A stretch of DNA of 64,000 nt from the NCBI RefSeq assembly GCF_001463705.1, contig NZ_BBWH01000010.1, forward strand, positions 1 through 64,000, given 5' to 3'. The notes beneath the pieces were generated by a model, which saw only the letters and a program-made list of their open reading frames with translations, ran no database searches and was not told the DNA's origin. The DNA comes from Aureimonas sp. AU12. Its GTDB lineage: Bacteria > Pseudomonadota > Alphaproteobacteria > Rhizobiales > Rhizobiaceae. Position numbers and translations under genes: made by a program. The first letter of the stretch is position 1. Every line of letters starts with the position of its first letter. Shown one piece after another: positions 26,876 to 36,530 of this stretch.

Positions 26876-28057
26876 ATGAGCGCCCTTCCCGTCGATCCCG
26901 CCGCCAACCTCGTCGCCCTTCTGCGCTGCCGATCCGTGACGCCGCAGGACGCCGGCGCGCTCGGTGCCCTCGAATCGATGCTCGCGCCGCTCGGCTTCGA
27001 GACGCTGCGTCCGACCTTCTCGGACGAGGGCACAGCAGATGTGGAAAACCTGCTGGCGCGGCGCGGGACCAAGGGTCCGCACCTGTGCTTCGCCGGCCAT
27101 ACCGACGTGGTTCCGCCCGGCGACGAGTCGCAATGGCACCTCGGACCCTTCGCCGGCGAGATCGCCGAGGGCGAACTCTACGGTCGCGGCGCCGTGGACA
27201 TGAAAGGCGGCATCGCCTGCTTCGTGGCGGCGCTGGCGCGCCTGGAGGAACGCGGCGCCCTACCGCCGGGGCGGATCTCCTTTCTCGTCACCGGCGACGA
27301 AGAGGGCCCGGCGATCAACGGCACGGTGAAGCTGCTGGCCTTCGCCGAGGGGCGCGGCGAGCGATACGACGCCTGCCTCGTCGGCGAGCCCACCAATCCC
27401 GACCGGCTCGGCGACATGATGAAGATCGGCCGGCGCGGCTCGCTGTCGGGAACCGTGACGCTGAAGGGCACGCAAGGCCATGTCGCCTATCCCCATCTCG
27501 CCGACAACCCCGCCCGCCGGCTGGCGCCCACGCTCGCGGCGCTTCTCGACACGCCGCTCGACGAGGGGACGCAGGCGTTCCAGCCCTCCAACCTCGAAAT
27601 CACTTCGGTGGACACCGGCAACGGCGCCACCAACGTCATTCCGGCAGGGATCACGATCGCCTTCAACATCCGCTTCAACGACCGCTGGACGGCCGAGACG
27701 CTGCGGGCCGAGGTGGTGCGACGGATCGAAGCGGTGCTTGGCGTGGTGGACGGGCCTGGGACCTATGCCGTGGCGTGGCGCGAGCCGCCGTCGGACGTGT
27801 TTCGCACCGAACCGGGCCCGCTGACGGCCGAACTGGCTGGCGCGATCGAGGCGGTGACCGGTCGCCGGCCCGAACTCTCCACCTCGGGCGGCACGTCGGA
27901 CGCCCGCTTCATCAAGAACCATTGCCCCGTCGTCGAATTCGGGCTTGTCGGCAAGACCATGCATATGACCAATGAGCGGGTCGCCCTTTCCGACCTCGAA
28001 ACGCTGACGGCCATCTATGAAACCTTCGTTGCCCGCTGGTTCGCCGCCCAGTCCTGA
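26876..28057 (+). CDS. dapE: Succinyl-diaminopimelate desuccinylase
   Basis: A 393-residue M20 zinc metallohydrolase that removes succinate from succinyl-LL-diaminopimelate. Metal-binding motifs are visible: CFAGHTDVVPPG, the bridging Asp in GRGAVDMKGG, the catalytic and ligand glutamates in TGDEEGPA, and the late His in GLVGKTMHMTNE. The dimerisation domain lies in the middle. The ATG is preceded by AAGGAGC, six bases away; the frame is open further upstream but that part is antisense to the transglycosylase. The start of the next gene overlaps its last 41 bases. Confidence 0.95.
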   Translation: MSALPVDPAANLVALLRCRSVTPQDAGALGALESMLAPLGFETLRPTFSDEGTADVENLLARRGTKGPHLCFAGHTDVVPPGDESQWHLGPFAGEIAEGELYGRGAVDMKGGIACFVAALARLEERGALPPGRISFLVTGDEEGPAINGTVKLLAFAEGRGERYDACLVGEPTNPDRLGDMMKIGRRGSLSGTVTLKGTQGHVAYPHLADNPARRLAPTLAALLDTPLDEGTQAFQPSNLEITSVDTGNGATNVIPAGITIAFNIRFNDRWTAETLRAEVVRRIEAVLGVVDGPGTYAVAWREPPSDVFRTEPGPLTAELAGAIEAVTGRRPELSTSGGTSDARFIKNHCPVVEFGLVGKTMHMTNERVALSDLETLTAIYETFVARWFAAQS

Positions 28058-28652
28058 TTTCCTTCCGAGCCTGCCGGAAATCGCCCGCTACTTCACCGGC
28101 GCGGCGCGGTTGATGGCGGGCCATCGCGACGGGCTCGACCGTCTCGACCTCTCGGCCGACGGCTTCTGGCGATCCTTCGCCGCCATCCTCGTGGCGCTGC
28201 CGCCCACCATCCTCTCCTGGCTGGAGTTCGAGCGGGTGGAGCGTGCCGGCCTCGCCGCCGGTGGGCACGAGACCACGGCCTACGCCGCCCATGCGCTGGC
28301 CGACCTTACGGCGTGGCTGCTGCCGATCCTCGTCATGATGGTGGCGGCGCGGCATCTCGGCTTCACGCGCAAGATCGTGCCCTTCGTCATCGCGACCAAC
28401 TGGGGCGGCGCGCTCCTGACCTGGGCCTTCTCGCCCTTCTTCCTGCTCCTGATGTTCACCGGGCCGAATGCCGCGATGCAACTTCTCGGCATCCTGATTT
28501 CGGCGGCGTCGATCGTCCTGACGGTGCGCCTGATCGTCCAGGCCACCGGCAGCGACGTGCCCTTCTCGATCGCCATCGTGACGATGATGGTCATCTCGTC
28601 GCTTCTTTCCTACGGCGCCGTCTCCGACCTCCTGCAGGTGCCGCTCGTCTGA
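28017..28652 (+). CDS. Hypothetical multi-pass membrane protein
   Basis: A 211-residue protein with about four to five membrane helices from residue 50 on, including WLLPILVMMVAARHLG and LLTWAFSPFFLLLMF. The first 35 residues are a Pro-rich polar tail. I recognise no named family; the layout is like small Yip1-type membrane proteins found next to dapE in related genomes. The start overlaps the dapE end by 41 bases, which suggests translational coupling; a later start is possible. A role in cell-envelope synthesis is only suggested by context. Confidence 0.65.
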   Translation: MKPSLPAGSPPSPDFLPSLPEIARYFTGAARLMAGHRDGLDRLDLSADGFWRSFAAILVALPPTILSWLEFERVERAGLAAGGHETTAYAAHALADLTAWLLPILVMMVAARHLGFTRKIVPFVIATNWGGALLTWAFSPFFLLLMFTGPNAAMQLLGILISAASIVLTVRLIVQATGSDVPFSIAIVTMMVISSLLSYGAVSDLLQVPLV

Positions 28653-28671
28653 GCCGCCGGCGCGAGCCGGC

Positions 28672-29421
28672 TTAAGATGCGTAGTCGACCTGCGTGAGGT
28701 AGAGCCCGTCAGGTGGCGCCACCGGGCCGCAGCGCTTGCGGTCCCGCGCTTCGAGGGCGGCGACGAGATCCCCGTCGCTCCAGCGATGGTCGCCGACGAG
28801 CTTCAGCGAGCCGGCGAGCGATCGGATCTGGTTGTGGAGGAAGGACTGCGCGGAGGCGTGGATATGCACCTCGCCGCCGGGCCCCGTTACGACGTCGAGC
28901 CGGTCGAGCGTGCGGATCGGGCTTTTCGCCTGACAGTTCACCGAGCGGAACGTGTGGAAATCATGCGTCCCGAGCAGCCGCTGCGCCGCCGCGTTCATCG
29001 CCTCGACGTCCAGGCTCTTCCAGACCCACCAGACATGGCCCTTGAGCACGGTCGGCGGCGGCCGCCGATTGAGGATGCGGTAGAGGTAGTGCCGCTTGCG
29101 GGCCGAGAACCGGGCGTCGAACGTCTCGGGCACGATTTCGGCGGCGAGGATGGCGACGCCGCCCTCCTCCCGCAGATACGCATTCAGCGCATCGCGCACC
29201 GTGTCGATCGGCCAGAGTTTCGGAATATCGACATGGGCGACCTGCCCCGTCGCGTGGACCCCGGCATCGGTGCGGCCCGCGCCGAACAGCGTCACGTCCT
29301 CGCCGCAGAACGCCTTCAGCGCGATCTCGACGGTTTCCTGCACCGACAATCCGTTCTTCTGGCGCTGCCAGCCGACATAGGGGGCGCCGTCATATTCGAT
29401 GGTGAGCTTGTAGCGCGGCAT
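28672..29421 (-). CDS. truA: tRNA pseudouridine(38-40) synthase
   Basis: A 249-residue enzyme that isomerises uridines at positions 38-40 of tRNA anticodon arms. The catalytic Asp lies in the [15 protein letters not shown] motif, which is diagnostic of TruA, and the N-terminal [12 protein letters not shown] strand is typical. The length is normal. It is the last gene of the minus-strand def-fmt-truA group; only one base separates it from fmt, so they are probably one transcript. Confidence 0.96.
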   Translation of the reverse strand: MPRYKLTIEYDGAPYVGWQRQKNGLSVQETVEIALKAFCGEDVTLFGAGRTDAGVHATGQVAHVDIPKLWPIDTVRDALNAYLREEGGVAILAAEIVPETFDARFSARKRHYLYRILNRRPPPTVLKGHVWWVWKSLDVEAMNAAAQRLLGTHDFHTFRSVNCQAKSPIRTLDRLDVVTGPGGEVHIHASAQSFLHNQIRSLAGSLKLVGDHRWSDGDLVAALEARDRKRCGPVAPPDGLYLTQVDYAS

Positions 29422-29422
29422 C

Positions 29423-30370
29423 TTAGGGAGCGCCGAGGCGGGCGCCGGCGGGCACCGGCGTTCCCCGCAGGAAATCGGCTGCCGAAGACACGCGCCCGCC
29501 CGCCTTCTGCACCTCGAGAAGCCGGACAGCGCCCTCGCCCGCCGCCACCAGCAGCCCGTCGCCCAGCACCGTGCCGGCAGGGCCTTCGCCCGGCTCCGCG
29601 ACGGCGCGCAGGAGCTTCAGGCGTTCGCCGTCCAGCATCGTCCAGGCGCCGGGAAACGGCGAGAAGGCGTTGATGCGGCGAACGATCTCGCTCGCGGGCC
29701 GGCTCCAGTCGACGAGCGCCTCGCCCTTTTCGATCTTGCGGGCATAGGCCGGCGCGCGACCGGTGCGTTGCGCGATGGCGTCCTGCGTCTCGAAAGCGAG
29801 CGTTCCCGTCTCCAATTGCGCCAAGGCCTCCACCATCAGCTCGGCCGAGGCCTGCGACAAGCGGTCGTGAAGCTCGCCGGCGGTCTCGCTCGCGCCGATC
29901 CCCAGTTCGCGCGTCAGCGCCACGGGCCCGGTGTCGAGCCCCGCCTCCATGCCCATCACCATCATGCCGGTGGCCGCATCGCCCGCCTCGATCGCGCGCT
30001 GGATCGGCGCGGCGCCGCGCCAGCGCGGCAGGAGCGAGCCGTGGCCGTTGAGCGCGCCGGAGCGCGGCGCGGCCAGAACGGCCGGCGGCAGCAGCAAGCC
30101 GTAGGCGACGACCACAGCGACATCGGCACCGAGCGCGGCGAAGGCCGCCTGCTCCTCTTCGCCCTTCAGCGAGACCGGCGTGCGCACGACGAGGCCGAGC
30201 CGCTCGGCTTCGCGGGCCACCGGCGAGGGCGTCGGGCTCAGGCCGCGGCGTCCGGCGGGCCGGGGCGGCTGCGAATAGACGGCGGCGATGCGATGCCCGG
30301 CCTCGGCCAGCGCGCGCAGCGTCGGCACCGAAAACTCCGGCGTGCCCATGAAGACGAGGGTCAAAGCCAT
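29423..30370 (-). CDS. fmt: Methionyl-tRNA formyltransferase
   Basis: A 315-residue enzyme that formylates the initiator methionyl-tRNA using 10-formyl-tetrahydrofolate. The N-terminal domain starts [16 protein letters not shown], and the catalytic segment reads [17 protein letters not shown], where most enzymes have NIHASLLP, so the Asn and His are kept. The C-terminal RNA-binding barrel follows. It sits 13 bases after def on the minus strand, the common bacterial pairing of formylation and deformylation genes. Confidence 0.96.
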   Translation of the reverse strand: MALTLVFMGTPEFSVPTLRALAEAGHRIAAVYSQPPRPAGRRGLSPTPSPVAREAERLGLVVRTPVSLKGEEEQAAFAALGADVAVVVAYGLLLPPAVLAAPRSGALNGHGSLLPRWRGAAPIQRAIEAGDAATGMMVMGMEAGLDTGPVALTRELGIGASETAGELHDRLSQASAELMVEALAQLETGTLAFETQDAIAQRTGRAPAYARKIEKGEALVDWSRPASEIVRRINAFSPFPGAWTMLDGERLKLLRAVAEPGEGPAGTVLGDGLLVAAGEGAVRLLEVQKAGGRVSSAADFLRGTPVPAGARLGAP

Positions 30371-30383
30371 GGCGAGAACCCGG

Positions 30384-30902
30384 TCAGACCGCCACCTTCT
30401 TCGCCGACTTGGTGAACTTGCGGATCACCATGTCGCGCTTGAGCTTCGAGATGTGGTCGATGAAGAGCACCCCGTCGAGATGGTCGATCTCGTGCTGCAG
30501 GCAGGTCGCGAGCAGTCCGTCGGCCTCGATCTCGTGGGTCGAGCCGTCGAGGCCGAGATAGCGCAGCGTCACCGTGGCTGGGCGCTCGACCTCGGCATAA
30601 TAATCGGGGATCGAGAGACAGCCTTCCTCGTAGACCGAGCGCTCGTCCGACGCACGCACGACCTCCGGATTAAGGAAGACCTGCGGCGCCTTTTCCTCGG
30701 CGTCCTCCTTCGACAGGTCGATGACCAGCATGCGGAGCGGCTCGCCGATCTGGATCGCGGCAAGGCCGATGCCCGGCGCGTCGTACATGGTCTCCAGCAT
30801 GTCGTCGGCGAGACGCCGGACGTCGGCATCGACGCGCAGGACCGGCTCCGAGGCGCGGCGCAGGATGGGATCGGGAAGGATGACGAGAGGCTTGACGGTC
30901 AT
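30384..30902 (-). CDS. def: Peptide deformylase
   Basis: A 172-residue metalloenzyme that removes the formyl group from new proteins. All three motifs are intact: [18 protein letters not shown] with the metal-binding Cys, and QHEIDHLDG with the two His ligands and catalytic Glu. The frame is open to 31463, but the extension is Arg-rich and overlaps rmuC antisense, so the ATG at 30902 ([10 protein letters not shown]) is used. It is the first gene of def-fmt-truA and divergent from rmuC. Confidence 0.96.
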   Translation of the reverse strand: MTVKPLVILPDPILRRASEPVLRVDADVRRLADDMLETMYDAPGIGLAAIQIGEPLRMLVIDLSKEDAEEKAPQVFLNPEVVRASDERSVYEEGCLSIPDYYAEVERPATVTLRYLGLDGSTHEIEADGLLATCLQHEIDHLDGVLFIDHISKLKRDMVIRKFTKSAKKVAV

Positions 30903-31000
30903 GATCGTCAGGTAAGACCAAGCGCCGAAACGGTCAACTGGGTCGCAAATGTTCTTGGTTTGATCTGGCCGAACCCTAGCGAATCCGCTAGCGTCGCGCC

Positions 31001-32164
31001 ATGGAATTCGCCGCCCTCGCCTCCCTCCTCGATCAGCCGCTCTTCGTCCTCGCCGGCCACGCCGTGACGCTCGGCGAAGTGGTGACGGTCGCGATCGGGC
31101 TGGCGATCGTCGTCTGGCTGCTGCGACGCTGGCGGGGCGCCGGCGGGGACGGCTTCGAAGAGGAGGACGAGAGCCGGGGCGAGGCAATTCTGCGCGCGCA
31201 AGCCGAGCTCGCGGGGCGCATGCAGAGCATGGGCGAGATGCTCGGCGCCCGGCAGGCGGAGCTGGCGCGAACGGTCGGCGAACGGCTCGACGGGATGGGC
31301 GTGCGTGTCGGCCGCTCGATCCAGGAGACGCAGGTCCAGACGGGCGAGACGCTGACGCGCCTCGCCGAGCGGCTGGCGGTGATCGACCGTGCGCAGGGGC
31401 AGATCCGCGATCTCGCCGGCGAGGTCGTGCGCCTGCAGGACATCCTGTCGAACAAGCAGGCACGCGGCGCCTTCGGGCAGGCGCGGATGGAGGCGATCAT
31501 CATGGACGCCTTGCCGCGCGGTGCCTACTCGTTCCAGGCGACGCTCTCCAACGGCAAGCGGCCGGACTGTCTCATCCCGATGCCGAACGGTGCCCCGGCG
31601 CTGGCGATCGACGCCAAGTTTCCACTCGAGGCCTGGACGGCTTTTCGCGAGGCCGATGGCGAGGACGCACGTGTCTTCGCGGCCCAGCGCATGCGCCGCG
31701 ACATGGACGTGCATATCCGGGCGGTCTCGGAAAAGTATCTCCTGCCGGGCGAGACGCAGGACACCGCCTTTCTCTTCGTGCCCTCCGAATCGATCTTCGC
31801 CGAACTGAACGAGCATTTCGAGGACGTCATCCGACGTGCCCATCGCGCCCGGGTGGTGATCGTCTCGCCGACGCTCCTGATGCTGTCGATCGAGGTGGTG
31901 AAGGCCCTTCTGAAGGACCAGCGCATGCGACAGGAGGCCGGGCGTATCCAGAAGGAGGTGTTGCTTCTCGCCGAGGATCTGCAGAGACTCGACGCGAGGG
32001 TTGCCTCGCTCAAGACCCATTTCGCCCAGACTGGCCGGGACGTGGACCAGATCCTCGTCTCGACGGAGAAGCTGATCCGTCGCGGAGAGCGGATCGCTCG
32101 GGTCGAGATCGAGGACGAGGCGCCCGATGAGCGGCGCGCCGACGGCTCCGTGACGCTCCGATGA
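31001..32164 (+). CDS. rmuC: DNA recombination protein RmuC
   Basis: A 387-residue protein with one N-terminal membrane helix (about residues 25-43, [17 protein letters not shown]). A long coiled coil follows (about 60-160), then the RmuC nuclease-like domain (about 175-340) with IDAKFPLE and the [13 protein letters not shown] segment. RmuC limits recombination at inverted repeats and is thought to be a PD-(D/E)xK-type nuclease. The position next to def-fmt is conserved in Rhizobiales. It shares a promoter region of about 100 bases with def. Confidence 0.93.
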   Translation: MEFAALASLLDQPLFVLAGHAVTLGEVVTVAIGLAIVVWLLRRWRGAGGDGFEEEDESRGEAILRAQAELAGRMQSMGEMLGARQAELARTVGERLDGMGVRVGRSIQETQVQTGETLTRLAERLAVIDRAQGQIRDLAGEVVRLQDILSNKQARGAFGQARMEAIIMDALPRGAYSFQATLSNGKRPDCLIPMPNGAPALAIDAKFPLEAWTAFREADGEDARVFAAQRMRRDMDVHIRAVSEKYLLPGETQDTAFLFVPSESIFAELNEHFEDVIRRAHRARVVIVSPTLLMLSIEVVKALLKDQRMRQEAGRIQKEVLLLAEDLQRLDARVASLKTHFAQTGRDVDQILVSTEKLIRRGERIARVEIEDEAPDERRADGSVTLR

Positions 32165-32325
32165 AACAGAACCGTCCGTTCATGTTGCATTGTTCGGGTT
32201 TTCCACATGGCGATGAAACCATGCGGAAAAACGCAAGCGCTAAAGCTTGACAAATCATTAAGACACCGGGATCGAAAACGGCGCTGCCGCATTGTCCCCA
32301 TGACTGATCAATCTCGGGGGTTTCC

Positions 32326-33801
32326 ATGCGCAGCGTGGTCACGGCAGTACTGGCGGGTTTCGTGCTTTGCGCCTCGCCGATGGCGCTGCCGGCGGCAGCG
32401 AGCCCCAGCGCCGATCTCGCCTCCGCTTACAACAAGAACACCGACGCTTCCTTCCGGATCGGCCTGCAGACGCGGCTGGCCTGGACTGGCGACTATGTCG
32501 GTCCGTTCGACGGTCGCATTGGAGCGCAGACGCTGCGCGCCATTCGCGACTTCCAGGCACGCCATGGCTTCGCGGCCGATGGCGTCATGGACGAGACGTT
32601 CCTCAAGCGGGTGATCGCCGAGAGCGATAAGGTTCGAGACATCGCCGGCTACAAGCTGACCGACGACCCGACCACCGGCGCGCGCCTCGGGCTGCCGCTT
32701 GCGCTGGTCTCCGCCGCCGGCGAGACCGAGGTCGGCCGCATGTGGCGCTCGAAGGGTAGCGACCTCGAGATCGAGACTGTCCGGTTTCACGACGAGAGCT
32801 ATTCGCTGCGCGGCGTCTACGACGTCCTGTCCGCAGAGAGTGGCACGAAGACCGTGACCGATGCCGAATTCCACGACGACGGCTTTACGGTTCGTGGTGT
32901 CGATGATGGCCGCGATTACGTAATCCGCTTCTCCGGTCGCGATAACGATCTGCGTGGCTTCTCGGTCGCCTGGCGCAATAGTGCCGACGCTTCCGTTCGG
33001 CCCTACATTTCAGTTGCGCTGAACAGCTTCCAGCCGTTTGCGGGCGAGCCGGAGAGCCGCGATGTCGGCCCCGTCGCTCGTTTGCTGGAGAGCGGCCGCG
33101 CCGAGGGCGTGGCCTTCGGCGAACCAGCGCTTTCGACCGAACCGCACGGCGACGCCGGGACGCTGTCGAAGCCGGGCTTCGACTCGTCCGGCACAAGCTT
33201 CGTGGTGTCGAAGGATGGATGGCTGCTGACCAACGCGCATGTCGCCAAGGCCTGCAAGACCGTGCTCGTCGGCGATCTCGGTGCGGCGTCGAAGGTCGTC
33301 GTCGACGAGGACCACGACCTCGCGCTGATCAAGGTCGACGCCAAACTCGGCAAGCCGCTGCCGATCGTCGCCGGCAAGCCGCGTCTTGGCGAGGACGTGC
33401 TGGCGCTCGGCTTCCCGCTGCGTTCGATCCTGGCCGACAGCCTGAATGTCACGCGCGGAAACGTCTCGTCTCTGATGGGCCTGATGAACGACGCCAACTA
33501 CCTGCAGATCTCGGCGGCCGTTCAGCCTGGCAATTCGGGCGGCCCGCTTGTCGACCTCGCCGGCCGCGTCGTCGGCGTCGTCACGGCCAAGCTGAATGCC
33601 GTTGCCGTCGCCGATCTGACGGGCGACATCCCGCAGTCCATCAACTTCGCCATCCGCCCCGACGCCGCCGCGAAGTTCCTCCGGGATCACGGCATCGCCT
33701 TTGAAACGGCCGATGCCTCGCTGGCTTTGGAAAGCGTGCCGGACGCGACCGCAAAGGTGCAGGAATCGATTTACCCGGTGCTCTGCCTAGGCGGAAACTG
33801 A
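32326..33801 (+). CDS. Secreted trypsin-like serine protease with peptidoglycan-binding domain
   Basis: A 491-residue exported protein. It has a signal peptide (cleavage near ALPAAA-SP), a peptidoglycan-binding type 1 domain (about 45-105, GPFDGRIGAQTLRAIRDFQ), and a central beta-rich region with no named domain. A trypsin-like protease domain follows (about 285-470) with His in LLTNAHVA, Asp in DEDHDLALIK and Ser in QPGNSGGPL. No PDZ domain is seen, unlike DegP. It is probably periplasmic and held at the cell wall. A good -35 element TTGACA at 32247-32252 lies upstream, but the -10 is poor. Lower-GC3 codons than its neighbours are visible in the middle region. Confidence 0.85.
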   Translation: MRSVVTAVLAGFVLCASPMALPAAASPSADLASAYNKNTDASFRIGLQTRLAWTGDYVGPFDGRIGAQTLRAIRDFQARHGFAADGVMDETFLKRVIAESDKVRDIAGYKLTDDPTTGARLGLPLALVSAAGETEVGRMWRSKGSDLEIETVRFHDESYSLRGVYDVLSAESGTKTVTDAEFHDDGFTVRGVDDGRDYVIRFSGRDNDLRGFSVAWRNSADASVRPYISVALNSFQPFAGEPESRDVGPVARLLESGRAEGVAFGEPALSTEPHGDAGTLSKPGFDSSGTSFVVSKDGWLLTNAHVAKACKTVLVGDLGAASKVVVDEDHDLALIKVDAKLGKPLPIVAGKPRLGEDVLALGFPLRSILADSLNVTRGNVSSLMGLMNDANYLQISAAVQPGNSGGPLVDLAGRVVGVVTAKLNAVAVADLTGDIPQSINFAIRPDAAAKFLRDHGIAFETADASLALESVPDATAKVQESIYPVLCLGGN

Positions 33802-33834
33802 CCGACGTCGCATCCTCAGGCGCAGCGACATGGA

Positions 33835-33865
33835 GGAGGCCGGGCATCATGGCCCGGCCTCCTTT
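33835..33865. terminator. Bidirectional terminator
   Basis: An 11-base perfect stem pairs GGAGGCCGGGC at 33835-33845 with GCCCGGCCTCC at 33852-33862 around ATCATG, then TTT. It lies between the convergent protease and PRC-barrel genes and can serve both. Confidence 0.8.
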
Positions 33866-33877
33866 ACGTTTAGGGCA

Positions 33878-34246
33878 TCAATTCGCCACGGCGCGCTCGA
33901 ACGTCGGCGTCACCGTCACGCGGTCGCCGTCGGCGCTGGCACCCGAGAGCGGCAGTTCGAGAAGGCGGCCGGCGTGCTCGACCACCAGCAGACCACCGTC
34001 CGAGGTGTCGCTGGCCATCTTAACGTCGCGCAGAGGCCCGATGTCCCGGGCATCCGAACTCACAACCGTCTTGCCGATCCAGCTGCGGGCATCGAGATCG
34101 CCGACGCCGGAATCGATGGCCTCGCCGGCCTCGGTCACCGCCGGAACCGGAGGCTGGTCGGGCGTCTGGGCCAAGGCTGCTCCGGTCAGGGCGAACAGAA
34201 GTGCCGCCGTACGAACTGCATTGGTCATCGAAGACTTTCTGGCCAT
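33878..34246 (-). CDS. Exported PRC-barrel domain protein
   Basis: A 122-residue protein with a signal peptide (AALLFALTGAALA-QT) and a single PRC-barrel-like domain (about 45-115, SWIGKTVVSSDARDIG and GGLLVVEHAGRLLELP). Such proteins are frequent in Rhizobiales and are stress-linked, but their partner is unknown. The ATG at 34246 is preceded by AAAGGA nine bases away; the open frame upstream is not family-like. It is divergent from phoX, so the 225 bases between them hold both promoters. Confidence 0.75.
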   Translation of the reverse strand: MARKSSMTNAVRTAALLFALTGAALAQTPDQPPVPAVTEAGEAIDSGVGDLDARSWIGKTVVSSDARDIGPLRDVKMASDTSDGGLLVVEHAGRLLELPLSGASADGDRVTVTPTFERAVAN

Positions 34247-34395
34247 GAAAACGTCCTTTTCGATCGGGCGGCGAAGACCGCCGGTGTTCGATCGATGACG
34301 CCGAACGAAAAGCCCGCGTTCCCCCTTCGTGAAACTTTCATGGTTCCGCGATCCCCTCGACCGCGACGATCCGGCACAGCGGAACACGCTTTCGA

Positions 34396-34413
34396 CCGTC
34401 ATCCGGTTGTGAC
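34396..34413 (+). promoter_or_regulatory. Candidate Pho box upstream of phoX
   Basis: CCGTCAT-CCGG-TTGTGAC resembles two PhoB half-sites of the form CTGTCAT spaced by four bases (6 of 7 and about 5 of 7 matches). It lies 57 bases before the phoX ATG, a usual place for PhoB control. This is inference from sequence similarity alone. Confidence 0.45.
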
Positions 34414-34470
34414 GTTCGGGCGATAGGCGGGACTGGAACCGTTCCAGATCGTCGCACAGGACGCCCCACG

Positions 34471-36462
34471 ATGACCGATGCCATGAGCGCGCAGAACTTC
34501 TTCCCGACCAGCCGGCTCGAGGATGCCGAGGGCGAGGGCCTGAACCCGACGAACAACCGCACGATGGGCGAGATCGTCGCCGCACGGTTCTCGCGCCGCG
34601 ACTTCCTGCGCGGCTCGCTGGCCGCCACAGCCATCGCCGCCACGGTGAGCCCGCTCGCGCTCCTGTCGGCCGACGAGGCGAAAGCCGAGGCCGGCGCCTC
34701 GCGCTTCTCCTTCACCGAAGTCGAGGCCGGCATCGACGAGACACATCACGTCGCCGAGGGCTACGACGCCGACGTGCTCCTGCGCTGGGGCGACGCGCTC
34801 TTCCCCGACAGCCCGGCCTTCGACCCCGTGAACCAGACGCCGGAGGCGCAGGCCCGCCAGTTCGGCTACAACAACGACTATGTCGGCTTCATCCCGCTGG
34901 ACGGCTCGTCCGAACATGGGCTCCTCGTGGTCAACCACGAATACACCAACGAACACCTGATGTTCCCCGGCATCGTCAAGGTCGAGGGTGAGAAGCTCGT
35001 GATCTCCCCCGCCGACCGGAAGCGCGTCGACATCGAGATGGCCGCTCATGGCGGCACGATCGTCGAGATCCGCAAGACGGACGGCAAGTGGCAGGTCGTG
35101 CGCGACGGCGCGATGAACCGCCGCATCACCTCCAACACCGAAATGATGCTGACCGGCCCCGCCGCCGGCGACGTGCGCCTCCAGACGGTGGCCGACACGT
35201 CCGGCCGCAAGGTCTTCGGCACGATCAACAACTGCGCCGGCGGCGTCACGCCTTGGGGCACCTACATCATGGCCGAGGAGAACATCCACGGCTATTTCAG
35301 CGGAGAACTGCCCGCCGATCATCGCGAGGCCGCCAACTACAAGCGTCTCGGCATTCCCGAGGGCACCTATGCCTGGGGCCAGTTCCACGACCGGTTCGAT
35401 CTCGCCAAGGACCCGAACGAGGCCAACCGCTTCGGCTGGGTGGTCGAAGTCGATGCGATGGACCCGAACTCGGTGCCGAAGAAGCGCACCGCCCTCGGCC
35501 GGTTCAAGCATGAGGGCGCCGACAACATCGTCGCCAAGGACGGCCGCGTCGTCTTCTATCTCGGCGACGACGAGCGCTTCGACTACGTCTACAAGTTCGT
35601 GACAGCCGGCAAGTTCGATCCCGCCGACCGCGCCGCCAACATGGACCTTCTCGACGAGGGCACGCTCCATGTCGCGAAGTTCGAGGAGGACGGCACGATG
35701 GAGTGGATGCCGCTGACCTTCGGGCAAGGCAAGCTGACGGCAGAGAACGGCTTCGCCAGCCAGGCCGACGTCCTGATCGAGACCCGCCGCGCCGCCGACC
35801 TTCTCGGCGCGACGCCGATGGACCGTCCGGAGGATATCGGCCCGAACGCCGAGAACGGCCGCGTCTATGTGATGCTGACGAACAATTCCAAGCGCAAGGA
35901 CGACAAGGTCGATGCGGCCAACCCGCGGGCCAACAACGCCTTCGGCCACATCATCGAGATCGCCGAGGACGAGGGCGACTTTGCGGCCTTGAAGGGCAAG
36001 TGGGAGATCCTGCTGAAGTGCGGCGACCCCTCGGTGGCCGCGGTCGGCGCCACCTTCTCGACGGAGACTACGAAGAACGGCTGGTTCGGGATGCCCGACA
36101 ACTGCGCCGTCGACACCGACGGCCGGCTCTGGGTCTCGACCGACGGCAACTCGCCGAAGGCCACCGGGCGCACCGACGGCCTCTTCGCGGTCGACACGGA
36201 CGGCCCGGCCCGCGGCACCTCGAAGCTGTTCTTCCGCGTGCCGGTCGGCGCCGAGATGTGCGGTCCCCTGCTTCTGCCGGACATGCAGACGGCCTTCGTC
36301 GCCGTGCAGCATCCCGGCGACGGGGGCGAGGACTGGGACGGTTTCGGCCGCCTCTCCTACTACGAGGATCTCTCGACCCGCTGGCCCGACTTCAAGCCGG
36401 ACATGCCGGTGCGCCCGTCCGTGGTCGCGATCACCAAGCAGGGCGGCGGCAAGATCGCCTGA
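34471..36462 (+). CDS. phoX: PhoX family alkaline phosphatase
   Basis: A 663-residue phosphatase of the PhoX/DUF839 family, which frees phosphate from organic phosphates using calcium and iron cofactors. A twin-arginine signal is clear at residues 41-46 (SRRDFL) followed by a hydrophobic stretch, so the folded protein should go to the periplasm by the Tat system. Family segments include NHEYTNEHLMFPG, NNCAGGVTPWGTY and the later MPDNCAVDTDGRLW. The unusually long polar region before the RR motif is typical. A possible Pho box lies upstream. Length is normal. Confidence 0.9.
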   Translation: MTDAMSAQNFFPTSRLEDAEGEGLNPTNNRTMGEIVAARFSRRDFLRGSLAATAIAATVSPLALLSADEAKAEAGASRFSFTEVEAGIDETHHVAEGYDADVLLRWGDALFPDSPAFDPVNQTPEAQARQFGYNNDYVGFIPLDGSSEHGLLVVNHEYTNEHLMFPGIVKVEGEKLVISPADRKRVDIEMAAHGGTIVEIRKTDGKWQVVRDGAMNRRITSNTEMMLTGPAAGDVRLQTVADTSGRKVFGTINNCAGGVTPWGTYIMAEENIHGYFSGELPADHREAANYKRLGIPEGTYAWGQFHDRFDLAKDPNEANRFGWVVEVDAMDPNSVPKKRTALGRFKHEGADNIVAKDGRVVFYLGDDERFDYVYKFVTAGKFDPADRAANMDLLDEGTLHVAKFEEDGTMEWMPLTFGQGKLTAENGFASQADVLIETRRAADLLGATPMDRPEDIGPNAENGRVYVMLTNNSKRKDDKVDAANPRANNAFGHIIEIAEDEGDFAALKGKWEILLKCGDPSVAAVGATFSTETTKNGWFGMPDNCAVDTDGRLWVSTDGNSPKATGRTDGLFAVDTDGPARGTSKLFFRVPVGAEMCGPLLLPDMQTAFVAVQHPGDGGEDWDGFGRLSYYEDLSTRWPDFKPDMPVRPSVVAITKQGGGKIA

Positions 36463-36530
36463 CGCGACGAACGCCCCTGACTTGAGCGATGCGGCGCCCG
36501 GATCCTCCCCCGTGCGCCGCATCCATGTTG

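Noticed and set aside
30903-31463. N-terminal extension of peptide deformylase
   Set aside because: It is antisense to rmuC and Arg-rich; the family N-terminus starts at 30902.
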